Assembly: GCA_014804655.1 (NCBI GenBank)
Contig: JAAUZK010000004.1
Coordinates: forward strand, 217,504 to 281,503
Reading direction: 5' to 3'
DNA length: 64,000 bases
Source: Lachnospiraceae bacterium
Lineage (GTDB): Bacteria > Bacillota > Clostridia > Lachnospirales > Lachnospiraceae
Below, piece after piece: positions 28,566-37,848 of the stretch (positions are counted from its first letter, which is position 1; each line of letters begins with the position of its first letter). The position numbers were made by a program, and so were the translations under genes. Below the pieces are notes generated by a model. It did not search any database. It had not been told where the DNA came from and worked only from the letters and a program-made list of their open reading frames with translations.

Positions 28566-30611
28566 TCATTTTGTTCCGATCCGATAGACGTGATACCGCA
28601 CATTTTCTCCGATCACGTCCACCTCTTCTGTCCGAGTCTCGATACCCTGCGCCGCGTAATAGTCTGAGATCCAGCCGAGTCCTCGTTCCGCCGTCTCCAA
28701 GTCAGACATGATCAAATACACATTTTTCCCTTCGCACAGTGCCTCTTCTGCGTCCTCGATCCCCGATCGCTGCAGCTTCTCATAATAGAGCGGGCTCTTA
28801 CACATCCATCCGCCCACTATATCATAATTGGCATAATCGTTATCGGAACCGTCAAACATTCTGCGTGAGAACGACACGGTAGAGTACACATCCTCAAAAT
28901 AGAAATTCTCCTCATGCCCCCTGCAATAAGCGTCGATCTCATCCCTGTCGGTGTTGACCCACTCCCGCCGATTCTGATCCTCCCGCACCGCGGTCAAATT
29001 GCCCGTCAGCGCTCCCGCCAGAATCAGTCCGGCCAGAACCGCCATCCCGCGTGCCACACCGTTCCCTGTCGCAGTGCCGACACGTACCGCACAGCTTGTA
29101 TCGATCCGTCCTGTCGGCAGCCTGCGAACCAGCATTCCCGTCAGCAGGGCAAATTCCGCAAGATATAGGGAATGCGTAATCCGCACAGGGTCACGCCCTC
29201 TCATAAGAATAAACATCCAGAGCCCACTGCGCACTGCAATCAACAATATAAGCTGCCATGCAAAATCATATCGTAGAAGCACTCCCTGTTCTGCAGGCTC
29301 TGCATACAACCTGTTGTCCTGCTCTCCAGACCCAGCCCGGTTTACACTTGCATCCTGCTCGCTCCCATCCTGTATGCCGGTGCGCCGCGCTTCACGAAAG
29401 CCCGCCAGAAATACTGCCGCATACGCCCAGAGCACCATCACATTATACGGCGCATCCCCACTGTGAAAAGTCCGATACCGATAAAAAACGAACTTTTCGC
29501 GAAAAATTTTACTCCAATCCTTCGACGCACCGATCGCATGCACGGCATAATCCGCCAGCCTCGTCATAAGTTCCGTATTGATCGCCTCGTCCAGTCCAAA
29601 ATTATAATTATTCAGTAAAGTCTGCTGATATGGGACCACGCCTAGATCCGTAAGCGCCTCGCTGTAGTTCTCATCAGTAATCAGCTCCGGATAGAAGTCG
29701 TAGACCGTCGTCCGGGCATCGAAGAAATCCCTGAAATCTTTCCACTGCGCACTGCCGTATGCCACTTCATCCGCCGCAAAGGACAAGAACATTCCGACTA
29801 ATATCATGCCCAGCACACCACCGTATTTCCACAGATTCTCTTTTAAAAATATCTTCTCTTCCCCCACGAGACGGTACAGGCCCGCCAGACAGATCAGAGG
29901 AAACGTGAGAAGCAGCATTTCCGACCGGAGCTGGTATGCTGCCACCACAAGAATAACGGACGGAATATTTTTTATAACAAATTGTCGTGTGCCCAGTCCA
30001 TCCGGTGTCGTCAGGAATAAAAAAACTGCTGCCGCCGAAAGCAACGCACAGGTGATCGTATACTGTATGCTGATAAGATGTGGAAGATATATTCCCCACA
30101 TACACAAGGACAATCCTAACAGCAGCAGAAACCTTCGGTACACGCTGCCAAATAGCTCGCATAACCTCACACCAATGAGGTAGAAACAGCCAAACTGGCA
30201 CAGACACAGAAACAACCCGTACCACGGTACGCCTCTGAATAATCGGTAACATAGGGCGATTAATGCCCCCAGCGGATACAGTGTCTGCATGTTATGTCCA
30301 TCGGGCGTTCCGCTGTATACGCCCGACATAATGTCATGCATCATCGTGTCGTCATTTAAATCATAATAGAAATCGAAACAGACTCCCATCAGAATCACGT
30401 TGACCACTATGAAAATTAGCGCCGGTATGCAGTTCTCATACTTGTGCCCCTTGTCTTCCCGGACACAAACATTTCTTGAAAAGCCGGGCACAAGTACTTG
30501 ATGCACACATGCTGCAAGCAGCATGGCGCGTGTACGCTCAGCGCAGCAAGTGCGCAGAGCTGATTTACAGACTTTCTTTTCACACTTGTTTATTCTTTTA
30601 CCACATTCCAT
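28566..30611 (-). CDS. Large polytopic membrane protein, GT-C-like
   Basis: 681 residues with about twelve hydrophobic segments and a soluble C-terminal tail (about 560-681). After the first membrane segment comes YYDLNDDTMMHDIMSGVYSG, an acidic external loop followed by PDGHNMQTLYPLG, typical of uncharacterised clostridial GT-C-like proteins near capsule genes. The N-terminal 60 residues are rich in Cys and basic residues and precede the first membrane segment; they look additional, though GAGGG lies 10 nt before ATG 30611 and supports this start. Function not known; a lipid-linked sugar transferase or polymerase is the best guess. Confidence 0.6.
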   Translation of the reverse strand: MECGKRINKCEKKVCKSALRTCCAERTRAMLLAACVHQVLVPGFSRNVCVREDKGHKYENCIPALIFIVVNVILMGVCFDFYYDLNDDTMMHDIMSGVYSGTPDGHNMQTLYPLGALIALCYRLFRGVPWYGLFLCLCQFGCFYLIGVRLCELFGSVYRRFLLLLGLSLCMWGIYLPHLISIQYTITCALLSAAAVFLFLTTPDGLGTRQFVIKNIPSVILVVAAYQLRSEMLLLTFPLICLAGLYRLVGEEKIFLKENLWKYGGVLGMILVGMFLSFAADEVAYGSAQWKDFRDFFDARTTVYDFYPELITDENYSEALTDLGVVPYQQTLLNNYNFGLDEAINTELMTRLADYAVHAIGASKDWSKIFREKFVFYRYRTFHSGDAPYNVMVLWAYAAVFLAGFREARRTGIQDGSEQDASVNRAGSGEQDNRLYAEPAEQGVLLRYDFAWQLILLIAVRSGLWMFILMRGRDPVRITHSLYLAEFALLTGMLVRRLPTGRIDTSCAVRVGTATGNGVARGMAVLAGLILAGALTGNLTAVREDQNRREWVNTDRDEIDAYCRGHEENFYFEDVYSTVSFSRRMFDGSDNDYANYDIVGGWMCKSPLYYEKLQRSGIEDAEEALCEGKNVYLIMSDLETAERGLGWISDYYAAQGIETRTEEVDVIGENVRYHVYRIGTK

Positions 30612-30639
30612 GAACTACATGCCCTCAATCATATTTACT

Positions 30640-31770
30640 CTATAGGCGGTAGAATGCCTTCACCTGATCCACAATGTACTCTACCTCGTCCGCCGTCAGC
30701 TTATAGAACATAGGCAGACGCAAAAGTCTCTCGCTCTCTTTTGTCGTATAACGATCTTCTCCGTGGAACCTGCCGAATTTCATCCCCGCAGGCGCCGAAT
30801 GCAGAGGTACATAATGGAATACCGCCATGACCCCCTTTTCTTTCAAGAAGCTGATCAGATCGGCTCTCTCTTCCATCTCCTTCGTCTTAATGTAGAACAT
30901 GTGCCCGTTGTGAGTGCAGTACTCCGGCACATATGGCAGTTCGATCTTCCCCGCTTCCGCAAGAGGCGCCAGAAGCTCTCTATACTGATTCCACCTGTCT
31001 ATCCTCGCCTGCGTGATCTCATTCGCCAGTTCCAGCTGCGCATACAGATAGGCGGCATTCATGTCGCTTGGCAGATAAGAAGAACCGTAATTCTGCCAAC
31101 GGTACTTGTCCACCTGTCCGCGGAAATATTTACTGCGGTCCGTCCCTTTCTCCCGATAGATCTCCGCATTCTCAATATATTGCTCATCCCGTATGAGCAG
31201 CGCACCGCCTTCACCCATACTGAAATTCTTCGTCTCATGAAAGCTGAAACAGCCGAATTCTCCGAAAGTGCCCAAAGATCTCCCCTTATAAGATGCCATG
31301 ATTCCCTGCGCAGCGTCTTCGATCACCATCAGATTATGCCGCTTCGCAATATCCATGATCGTATCCATCTCACAGCCCACACCCGCATAATGCACCGGTG
31401 CAATGGCTCTGGTACGTTCCGTAATGGCATCTTCAATCAGTTTCTCGTCTATATTCATGGTATCCGGTCTGACATCCACAAATACCGCCGTAGCCCCGCG
31501 CAGCACGAACGCATCCGCCGTAGACACGAATGTATAGGAAGGCATGATCACCTCGTCACCCGCCTTGATATCCGCCAGCAGCGCCGCCAGTTCCGTAGCA
31601 TGGGTGCATGATGTGGTGAGCAGGCATTTCGCCGTGCCGGTCTGACGCTCGATCCACTCACTGCATTTCTTAGTAAAAGGCCCATCTCCGCAAATCTTCT
31701 GATTCCCGATGGCTTCCCTCATATATTCGATTTCATTTCCCGTATAAGGAGGTACGTTAAAATTAATCAT
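30640..31770 (-). CDS. dTDP-4-amino-4,6-dideoxygalactose transaminase-like (WecE/RffA)
   Basis: 376 residues, DegT family. FNVPPYTGNEIEYMREAI opens the enzyme as in WecE/RffA. LLTTSCTHATELAALL, IEDAAQGIMASYKG and SFHETKNFSMGEGGAL give the PLP pocket and Schiff-base Lys. RffA aminates dTDP-4-keto-6-deoxyglucose. Rml-type dTDP-sugar genes are not in this window, so that substrate must come from elsewhere. The amino product is a natural substrate for the GNAT or the formyltransferase in the locus. RBS AGAGG. Confidence 0.85.
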   Translation of the reverse strand: MINFNVPPYTGNEIEYMREAIGNQKICGDGPFTKKCSEWIERQTGTAKCLLTTSCTHATELAALLADIKAGDEVIMPSYTFVSTADAFVLRGATAVFVDVRPDTMNIDEKLIEDAITERTRAIAPVHYAGVGCEMDTIMDIAKRHNLMVIEDAAQGIMASYKGRSLGTFGEFGCFSFHETKNFSMGEGGALLIRDEQYIENAEIYREKGTDRSKYFRGQVDKYRWQNYGSSYLPSDMNAAYLYAQLELANEITQARIDRWNQYRELLAPLAEAGKIELPYVPEYCTHNGHMFYIKTKEMEERADLISFLKEKGVMAVFHYVPLHSAPAGMKFGRFHGEDRYTTKESERLLRLPMFYKLTADEVEYIVDQVKAFYRL

Positions 31771-31826
31771 AGCCCTGTTCCTCTCTGTTTACTGCCGTAA
31801 CACAACCCCGCTTGAAAACAGCAAAT

Positions 31827-32270
31827 TTACAATTTTCTTTGCAGATAAACCATATCGACAAGCTGTACGCCACATTCGTAAATCGGATGATCGTAATGAT
31901 CAATAAAAAAATCTTTTACAATATGTGAACGGGTAAATCCACATTTCTCATAGAACGGAATCGTTAAAGGACTGTCGCCCGTACCGACCTGCAAAACAGT
32001 GTACTGTCCCGAATACCTCTCTATGAGAAAGTCAATCAACATTTTCCCATAGCCTTTTCTCTGATGGTCCGGATCAGTAGCAATATTCTTTATTTCCAAA
32101 ACCCCGCCTGATTCATCGGTAACAACACATTCGGCTTTTACCCCGTTATCATCAAGAATATACATCGTCCCCTTTTCCAAGTAACGGTCTATCATCTCCT
32201 CCTGCTCATCGGCCAGAAGAAGTAAATCTATATATTTTTTCCTGTTTGCAGTCACTTCTCTTATTTTCAT
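31827..32270 (-). CDS. GNAT N-acetyltransferase
   Basis: 147 residues from ATG 32270. VLEIKNIATDPDHQRKGYG has the acetyl-CoA loop (Q-R-x-G-Y-G), followed by FYEKCGFTRSH, the usual GNAT beta-bulge region. It resembles small clostridial GNATs annotated only at family level. It follows the WecE-like gene's strand and lies 56 bp before it, so an amino-sugar target is possible; a housekeeping or resistance role is equally plausible. Copy B of the palindromic element lies upstream of its start. Confidence 0.75.
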   Translation of the reverse strand: MKIREVTANRKKYIDLLLLADEQEEMIDRYLEKGTMYILDDNGVKAECVVTDESGGVLEIKNIATDPDHQRKGYGKMLIDFLIERYSGQYTVLQVGTGDSPLTIPFYEKCGFTRSHIVKDFFIDHYDHPIYECGVQLVDMVYLQRKL

Positions 32271-32307
32271 AAACACAATTCCCTACTGGCTACTGTTCCG
32301 CCATAAT

Positions 32308-32520
32308 CCAATACCCAGCGCGGATGAAAGTGAATATCTTAAGGAGCCCCTTAAAAAAAGTAAATTTCTTCGAAATTAACTTTGGTCAGCGCTTAACGAG
32401 GTTATGAGTTGCAAAGCAACTCACGAGTTTAGCGTCCGCTACGCTTTTTACGGAGCGAAAGCGCGGCTCCGTAGATATTAGCTTTCATCTGCGCGAACGT
32501 TTTAGATAAACCGTGAATAG
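32308..32520 (-). repeat. Dispersed palindromic element, copy B (with extra hairpins)
   Basis: About 213 bp. The ends match copy A (CCAATACCCAGCGCGGATGA at the left, CTTTCATCTGCGCGAACG near the right, then TTAGATAAACCGTGAA). It is longer than A because of two small palindromes. One is at about 32357-32383, AATTTC-TTC-GAAATT. The other is at about 32407-32423, GAGTTGC-AAA-GCAACTC. It begins 12 bp after the stop of the gene at 32533. Confidence 0.75.
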
Positions 32521-32532
32521 TATACCACACTC

Positions 32533-34311
32533 TCAGCCTTCTGTCACATATACCACATACCGTGCGTTACTGAATCCCTCCTGATAGGAATGAGCCTTCA
32601 TATACTCCCCTAATATCTTCAATTTTACATCCTGATCCAACTTCTCCTTCTCTACCCCAAACCAGCTCATGCCGTCGGCATCCTCATTCAAATATGCAGC
32701 TATAGAAGAGGACACGATCACAACAGGCGGTGTTCCAAGCTGTTCCATGTCCCGCTCATATTCCACCATGCGATAGGAATCCAGATCGGGCCAGAAAGTA
32801 GATAACGCCGAGGGCATATCCAGAAAATACCCCAAACCCGGAACCTCTCCGTACAGAATCACTTCCCTGCCAGTAAGCTGTTTCTGCTGCGCATACTCCG
32901 CCAGTTCTTCCAGACACGCCGCATTGCCCTGATTCGTGTAGATTCCCGCCACCTTGTCAGGCACCGTCAGCACTGTGTCACGTGCCTCGCCGTTTCTGCC
33001 ATCCTGAAAAGAAAACCTCAGATGAAAACCCACGCTCTGAATCAGAATAAACACCACAAGCAGTACAAGCGGCATTCCCGCCACAGCTGTTAACTGCCCG
33101 TACCATACCCACAACACAAACGGCACGACAATAAACAGATTATTGATAATCGGATACAACTCATTGTTACCGCCAAGCGGCGTCACCAAAATCTGTACAA
33201 GCACCAACACTGCCAGAATCTTCTGCTCCACTTTGACACTTTTCCTACACAGACAGTACACCGCTGTAAAAACTGCCGTCAGTAGAAACAGTACTGCCGG
33301 ATAATATATGCTGCCGAAATCATAATACAAAAAATTGAATACCCCTCTGCCCCAATAGAAACGCAACAGTACCAGCAGTACCGCTACATAGACCAATCCG
33401 CATAATCCCTCTACGACTTTTTTTCCCGGAAATAATCTTCGTTGCAGCCTAAAGAGCAGCCAACCGCCCGCCATGCAGATTCCCGCAAAGACCATCCAGA
33501 AAAGACCTGTGATATAATCGCTAAACATCCCCGTCAGCATGGCCGACGGTTTATAATCCGTAGCTTTCTCCGTCATGGCAAACATCGTCTGAACCATAGC
33601 GGGATAAGCGCCTGCACCGTACCTAATACATATTGCCACGAGAGGCACACCGAATCCGACAACATACCCCGCAATGCACCACAGTGTATCACGAACCGCC
33701 TGCTGCCACTTCCGTCCGCAGACCGCCGTGCCGTACCACACCGCCACGATCAGCGCCGCCTGCACCACATTCGGCATGCGCACCGCCACATTGGCTCCCA
33801 GACACACTCCCGCCGCCACATAATATCTCCGGTCCTCTTTCAGAATACCGCGGTAGAGAAGAAGTATCCCCACCGTCATAAGCAGATAAGTCAAATAATT
33901 ATATAAAATCGTAGATGGACACCAACACAGTCCCAACGCGATGATCTCACCCGCAAACACAAGCGGCATCGGAATCCGCCCCGCAGACCTGTCACTTCTG
34001 CGGAATGCTTCATATACTGCCAGCGCAGTTATCGACTGTATAAGCGACGTGTAGAAATACATCCCCATCAGCTTATCGCCGAAAGGCAGATGCATGAACA
34101 GATTTCCCACCACGTTTGAAAGAAAGGTCGCCACCATCCAAGTGCCGTCTATAGAAGGAAAATACTGGAAATTCGACAGACTGTATGTGGTGTCCGCCAT
34201 ATCAATTCCCAGCCGAATCCGAAGCAGCGGATAGATCACCAGAATGAAGGGAAATACAATACGCTCTATGAAATTTTGATACCTACTATACACAGCGGAT
34301 ACTTTGCTCAT
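32533..34311 (-). CDS. Polytopic membrane protein, GT-C-like
   Basis: 592 residues with about twelve membrane segments and a soluble C-terminal domain (about 450-592). The first external loop reads GIDMADTTYSLSNFQYF, an acidic motif at the position where Dol-P-Man-type and other GT-C transferases hold their catalytic Asp. VAVRMPNVVQAAL and LCWCPSTILYNYL are typical of this group. It is likely to use a polyprenyl-phosphate sugar outside the membrane, for example the product of the GT2 at 27001. No named family is assigned. Confidence 0.62.
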   Translation of the reverse strand: MSKVSAVYSRYQNFIERIVFPFILVIYPLLRIRLGIDMADTTYSLSNFQYFPSIDGTWMVATFLSNVVGNLFMHLPFGDKLMGMYFYTSLIQSITALAVYEAFRRSDRSAGRIPMPLVFAGEIIALGLCWCPSTILYNYLTYLLMTVGILLLYRGILKEDRRYYVAAGVCLGANVAVRMPNVVQAALIVAVWYGTAVCGRKWQQAVRDTLWCIAGYVVGFGVPLVAICIRYGAGAYPAMVQTMFAMTEKATDYKPSAMLTGMFSDYITGLFWMVFAGICMAGGWLLFRLQRRLFPGKKVVEGLCGLVYVAVLLVLLRFYWGRGVFNFLYYDFGSIYYPAVLFLLTAVFTAVYCLCRKSVKVEQKILAVLVLVQILVTPLGGNNELYPIINNLFIVVPFVLWVWYGQLTAVAGMPLVLLVVFILIQSVGFHLRFSFQDGRNGEARDTVLTVPDKVAGIYTNQGNAACLEELAEYAQQKQLTGREVILYGEVPGLGYFLDMPSALSTFWPDLDSYRMVEYERDMEQLGTPPVVIVSSSIAAYLNEDADGMSWFGVEKEKLDQDVKLKILGEYMKAHSYQEGFSNARYVVYVTEG

Positions 34312-34343
34312 TCACCCTTGCTCCATTCGCCTGCTCAACAGAC

Positions 34344-35420
34344 TTATTCTTCATTCTTTGCCCTGCTTCTTGCGAACAACTTCCGCACTCCGCGGAAAAT
34401 CCACGTCCTCATCCAATCGACCATCGTACCAGCTACATATACGATCACCACACAGCCGATCATGTGCGGAATAAACTTCCAGCTTCCCCACACCATATCC
34501 ACACCCAGCCAATGCATCCACCGATACCGAACCAGTATATGCTCATGCAGCAGATACACACCGAAGGTATAGGGTGCAAGATGTCTGATCACCTCAGCAG
34601 CCTTGCCTTCCCACGGCTTCATATCCTTAAACAGCATAAACAGTCCGATTGAACTAAGCAGACACAAAATATGATTGTATGTGTCCGGCATATCCATATA
34701 ATAGGCAAACGGCGGCAGGACTTCCGCCAGGATGCCGGATACCACTGTAAGCACAAAAATCCCCATACTCATACCTACATAAAGAATCGCCGCATTCCGC
34801 TTCTTCTCCAGCTTTGGGACACCATACAGACGTATATATGCCGCAATCAGAAACAGGAACAGGAACCAGCCATAGTCATAACCGTAACGATCCGTAGCCA
34901 GCGACGCAGGCAGCACAGACTTCCACACGCAGAAGAAAAGTGCCATGACACTGATAATCAGCTGCAGTGTCCTGCGTTCCACCGCTTTCACGCCCGCCGC
35001 CAGAAGCGGCGCGAACAGATACATAATCAAATATGCCGTGGCAAACCAGTAGTGCTCCGTCTCAATCGGCAGCACATAATTCAGCCAGTCATAGGCAGAA
35101 AGCTCACCCGCCGCAACCACGTCGGCACAGATCAGCACGACCGGTATCAGCAGAGAATAAAAAAGAACCTGTGCTGCCAAAGACACCACACGCTCCGGTT
35201 TCCATGCAGACTCCACAAGAAAATATCCACTGAGCAGCACATAGCAGTTCACCGCAACAATGCAGAAAGCCTCTATGAGCTGCGCCGTATAATTCACTGC
35301 GGAATGCTCCTGCGTATATAACAGGACCAATTCACTTTTATTCAGATAATGAAGGACGATAATCATAAGCATCGCCACAATACGCAGCAACTCAAAATTC
35401 GCCTGTCGTTTTCCCTGCAT
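34344..35420 (-). CDS. Acyltransferase-3 family membrane protein
   Basis: 358 residues, about ten membrane helices. NFELLRIVAMLMIIVLHYL has the Arg and His of the acyltransferase-3 (OafA/NolL) active site, and GYFLVES and YLLHEHILVRY are also characteristic. The family O-acetylates or O-acylates polysaccharides across the membrane. The start at 35420 follows GAGGAGAAG; the longer TTG frame from 35444 contains that site. It is separated from the GtrA gene by 24 bp at most, so it is in the same operon. Confidence 0.85.
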   Translation of the reverse strand: MQGKRQANFELLRIVAMLMIIVLHYLNKSELVLLYTQEHSAVNYTAQLIEAFCIVAVNCYVLLSGYFLVESAWKPERVVSLAAQVLFYSLLIPVVLICADVVAAGELSAYDWLNYVLPIETEHYWFATAYLIMYLFAPLLAAGVKAVERRTLQLIISVMALFFCVWKSVLPASLATDRYGYDYGWFLFLFLIAAYIRLYGVPKLEKKRNAAILYVGMSMGIFVLTVVSGILAEVLPPFAYYMDMPDTYNHILCLLSSIGLFMLFKDMKPWEGKAAEVIRHLAPYTFGVYLLHEHILVRYRWMHWLGVDMVWGSWKFIPHMIGCVVIVYVAGTMVDWMRTWIFRGVRKLFARSRAKNEE

Positions 35421-35444
35421 AGACTTCTCCTCTATTCTTACCAA

Positions 35445-35873
35445 TCACTTCTTCTCTTTAAATATCCATAATTTACTGAGAAAATAGTTGGCCACAATCA
35501 CAAGCACCTGACATACAAACTTGGAGATAAACTCATTCAGACGCGCACAGTCCACCATCAGGAACATAAGCGCAACTTCCAAAAGCTCCGTCGCAACTCT
35601 GGCGCCGACAAAAGAAACAAACTCTTCGAACAACGCCTTCACATCTTTATTCTTACTCTTAAAGACAAAAGTACGGTTTGTCCAATACGCAAACACCACC
35701 GTCAGTGCCCATGACAGCACCGTGGCAACCAGATAATGCAGACTAAGCACTTTTGAAAACAGATAGTAGAGCACATAATTCAGCACAAAAGCAAGGAATC
35801 CGAAAATCAGATAATTGATCCCTTCCTCATATTTCTTGTACATCCCCCATCCAAAATCCCAAAGTTTTTTCAT
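35445..35873 (-). CDS. GtrA-family membrane protein
   Basis: 142 residues with four membrane helices. NYLIFGFLAFVLNYVLYYLF, WALTVVFAYWTNRTFVF and VANYFLSKLWIF are the GtrA/DPMS pattern. GtrA proteins are thought to flip undecaprenyl-phosphate-sugar made by GtrB-like GT2 enzymes, here probably the one at 27001. Strong operon context with the acyltransferase downstream. Confidence 0.85.
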   Translation of the reverse strand: MKKLWDFGWGMYKKYEEGINYLIFGFLAFVLNYVLYYLFSKVLSLHYLVATVLSWALTVVFAYWTNRTFVFKSKNKDVKALFEEFVSFVGARVATELLEVALMFLMVDCARLNEFISKFVCQVLVIVANYFLSKLWIFKEKK

Positions 35874-35962
35874 AATTATCCTGTTCCTCTCTGCTTCTCA
35901 TTGCTATCTCAGAAGCTCCATGCTGTACACCACCTGCCACTGCAGTCGCATCGTCATGGTTT

Positions 35963-37729
35963 TTAGTGCGTTTTCCTGTTTTCTTCTATAACCGCCTTGC
36001 CGTTCGCCACCCGGTAGACCATGTCGCACTTCTCGATAGTCTGCAGTCTGTGGGCAATGATGATCAGCGTCTTGCGCCCATGCAGTCTGTTAATGGAATC
36101 CATAATGGCCGCCTCCGTCTCATTGTCAAGCGCAGACGTGGCCTCGTCTAACACCAGCACCTCCGGATCTTCGAAAAGCGCTCTGGCGATGCCAATTCGC
36201 TGCCTCTGTCCGCCCGACAGACGAATGCCCCGCTCACCGATGCTCGTATCCAGGCCCTCCGGAAGCCCTCGCACAAATTCGTCAAGCTGTGCTTCCCTGA
36301 GCGCCTCCCACACTTTATTGTCATCTATGTCCTCATCCGGACAGCCGAATGCCACATTCTTACGGATCGTAGAGTCAATCATAAAGATCGTCTGCGGAAT
36401 GTAACCGATATTCTTAAGCCATGATGCATAATGGTCTCTCACTTCCACACCGTCCGCGAGGATACTGCCATTCTCGATCTCAAGCAGCCCTAACAGAATA
36501 TCCACCACTGTGGTCTTACCGGCACCGGAGGTTCCCACGATTCCCACCGATTTACCGACAGGTATTGTCATATCGGCATGATCGAAAATCAGCACATCCG
36601 TGTTGGGGTACTTATAGGTGATATCTTTCAATACGATATCCTTCCTGATCGCAAGCTTCTCCACATCGACTTTATTCTGATATGCCTCTTCCCCATAGTC
36701 GATATTTTCGTCCCGTATCTCCTCCTGCAGGTTATCACTCACACCCATGAAGAACGGTTCAAAATAGGAAATCGAGGTCAAGTGATTGTTGATTCTGTTC
36801 GCGCACGGAATCAGACGCATCGCCACCACCGCTAACAACCCGATCTGCGGTAAGATATCTGTCGCCTCGGTTCCCCCGATGATCTGTATCATCAGATACA
36901 ATACCATACTCGCAATCGCCATCGTCTCGATTAAAAGTCTGGGTGTTGCGTTATAAAGATTATACCGCTGTACCGCACTCACATATCCGGCTCCGCATTT
37001 GGAGTATTCATTGATAAAATAATTCTCTTTGCAGGCGATCTTGATCTCCTTGATTCCCATAACCGACTGCTCGATCCATTTATACAGTCCGCTGTAAAAT
37101 TCCTGATTCTCTTCTCCCGCCTTCCTCATAATCGGTTTCAAGATACACTTAATGACAAGCAGGGCAACCACCAAAAGCACTGTCACTATTATGCTCATCC
37201 AGACATCTGTCACCAGACTGACAATGGCCAGGCAGACGAAGACAATGCTCTCACTGATCAGCTGCAGCAGCGATAAGATCAGCCCGTACATGTTGTTCAC
37301 ATCCGACGTGATATTCCGCTGGATCACCGCGGTATCAGCATTCAGGTAATATTCATAGGGACGCTCCATGAAATTGATCATCATCCTTCTGGAAGTGGCA
37401 AACTGATTCGTATAAACAAAGCGGAGCTGAATCTTCTGCTGGATGAACAGAAATATATTCTTAATAACAAATATCAGGATCAATCCGCCCATAACAATAA
37501 TCGTCAGATCCCTGCTGCTGTCCGTATGGAAAATCCGGCAGATGATCTGCAGATATGCATGATTCTCTATCGCATTTTCCTCCAATACGATATTCATGAC
37601 CGGATAAATCATGGAAACGCCCAGCGTCTCTAAGACCGCCCCGATCAGCATGAGAAAAACAAGCAACACCATTTTCTGCTTCTGCTGCTTGTCCAATAAG
37701 ACCATCAGTTTTCTGTATATTTTTATCAT
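35963..37729 (-). CDS. ABC transporter, PglK/MsbA-like flippase
   Basis: 588 residues, half-size ABC exporter. Six membrane helices (to about 320), then the ATPase: GIVGTSGAGKTTVVDILLG (Walker A), RLSGGQRQRIGIARAL (signature) and VLVLDEATSALD (Walker B), followed by the H-loop IIIAHRL. It resembles PglK/WlaB, which flips lipid-linked oligosaccharide from a PglC/E/F pathway, and those enzymes are in this locus. It could therefore be the flippase, and no Wzx-type flippase is visible. The promoter at 37791 precedes it. Confidence 0.82.
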   Translation of the reverse strand: MIKIYRKLMVLLDKQQKQKMVLLVFLMLIGAVLETLGVSMIYPVMNIVLEENAIENHAYLQIICRIFHTDSSRDLTIIVMGGLILIFVIKNIFLFIQQKIQLRFVYTNQFATSRRMMINFMERPYEYYLNADTAVIQRNITSDVNNMYGLILSLLQLISESIVFVCLAIVSLVTDVWMSIIVTVLLVVALLVIKCILKPIMRKAGEENQEFYSGLYKWIEQSVMGIKEIKIACKENYFINEYSKCGAGYVSAVQRYNLYNATPRLLIETMAIASMVLYLMIQIIGGTEATDILPQIGLLAVVAMRLIPCANRINNHLTSISYFEPFFMGVSDNLQEEIRDENIDYGEEAYQNKVDVEKLAIRKDIVLKDITYKYPNTDVLIFDHADMTIPVGKSVGIVGTSGAGKTTVVDILLGLLEIENGSILADGVEVRDHYASWLKNIGYIPQTIFMIDSTIRKNVAFGCPDEDIDDNKVWEALREAQLDEFVRGLPEGLDTSIGERGIRLSGGQRQRIGIARALFEDPEVLVLDEATSALDNETEAAIMDSINRLHGRKTLIIIAHRLQTIEKCDMVYRVANGKAVIEENRKTH

Positions 37730-37790
37730 AACTGCCGTATGCCCTTTCCAAAATCCAAGTGCCTGACATCAAAATACAAAATATTGTTAT

Positions 37791-37820
37791 ATTTTAACAC
37801 AGGAAGCGGAGAAATTGCAA
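37791..37820 (-). promoter_or_regulatory. Candidate promoter for the ABC flippase operon
   Basis: On the minus strand TTGCAA (37815-37820), 18-bp spacer, TAAAAT (37791-37796). It lies in the 119-bp gap after the sialyltransferase-like gene and would start transcription about 55 bp before the ABC gene at 37729. Confidence 0.4.
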
Positions 37821-37848
37821 ATATAGCATTCGCGTGAGTCGCCCCTCA

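Noticed and set aside
30763..31611. Plus-strand open frame (282 codons) opposite the WecE-like gene
   Set aside because: Antisense shadow; composition and sequence do not resemble a protein family.
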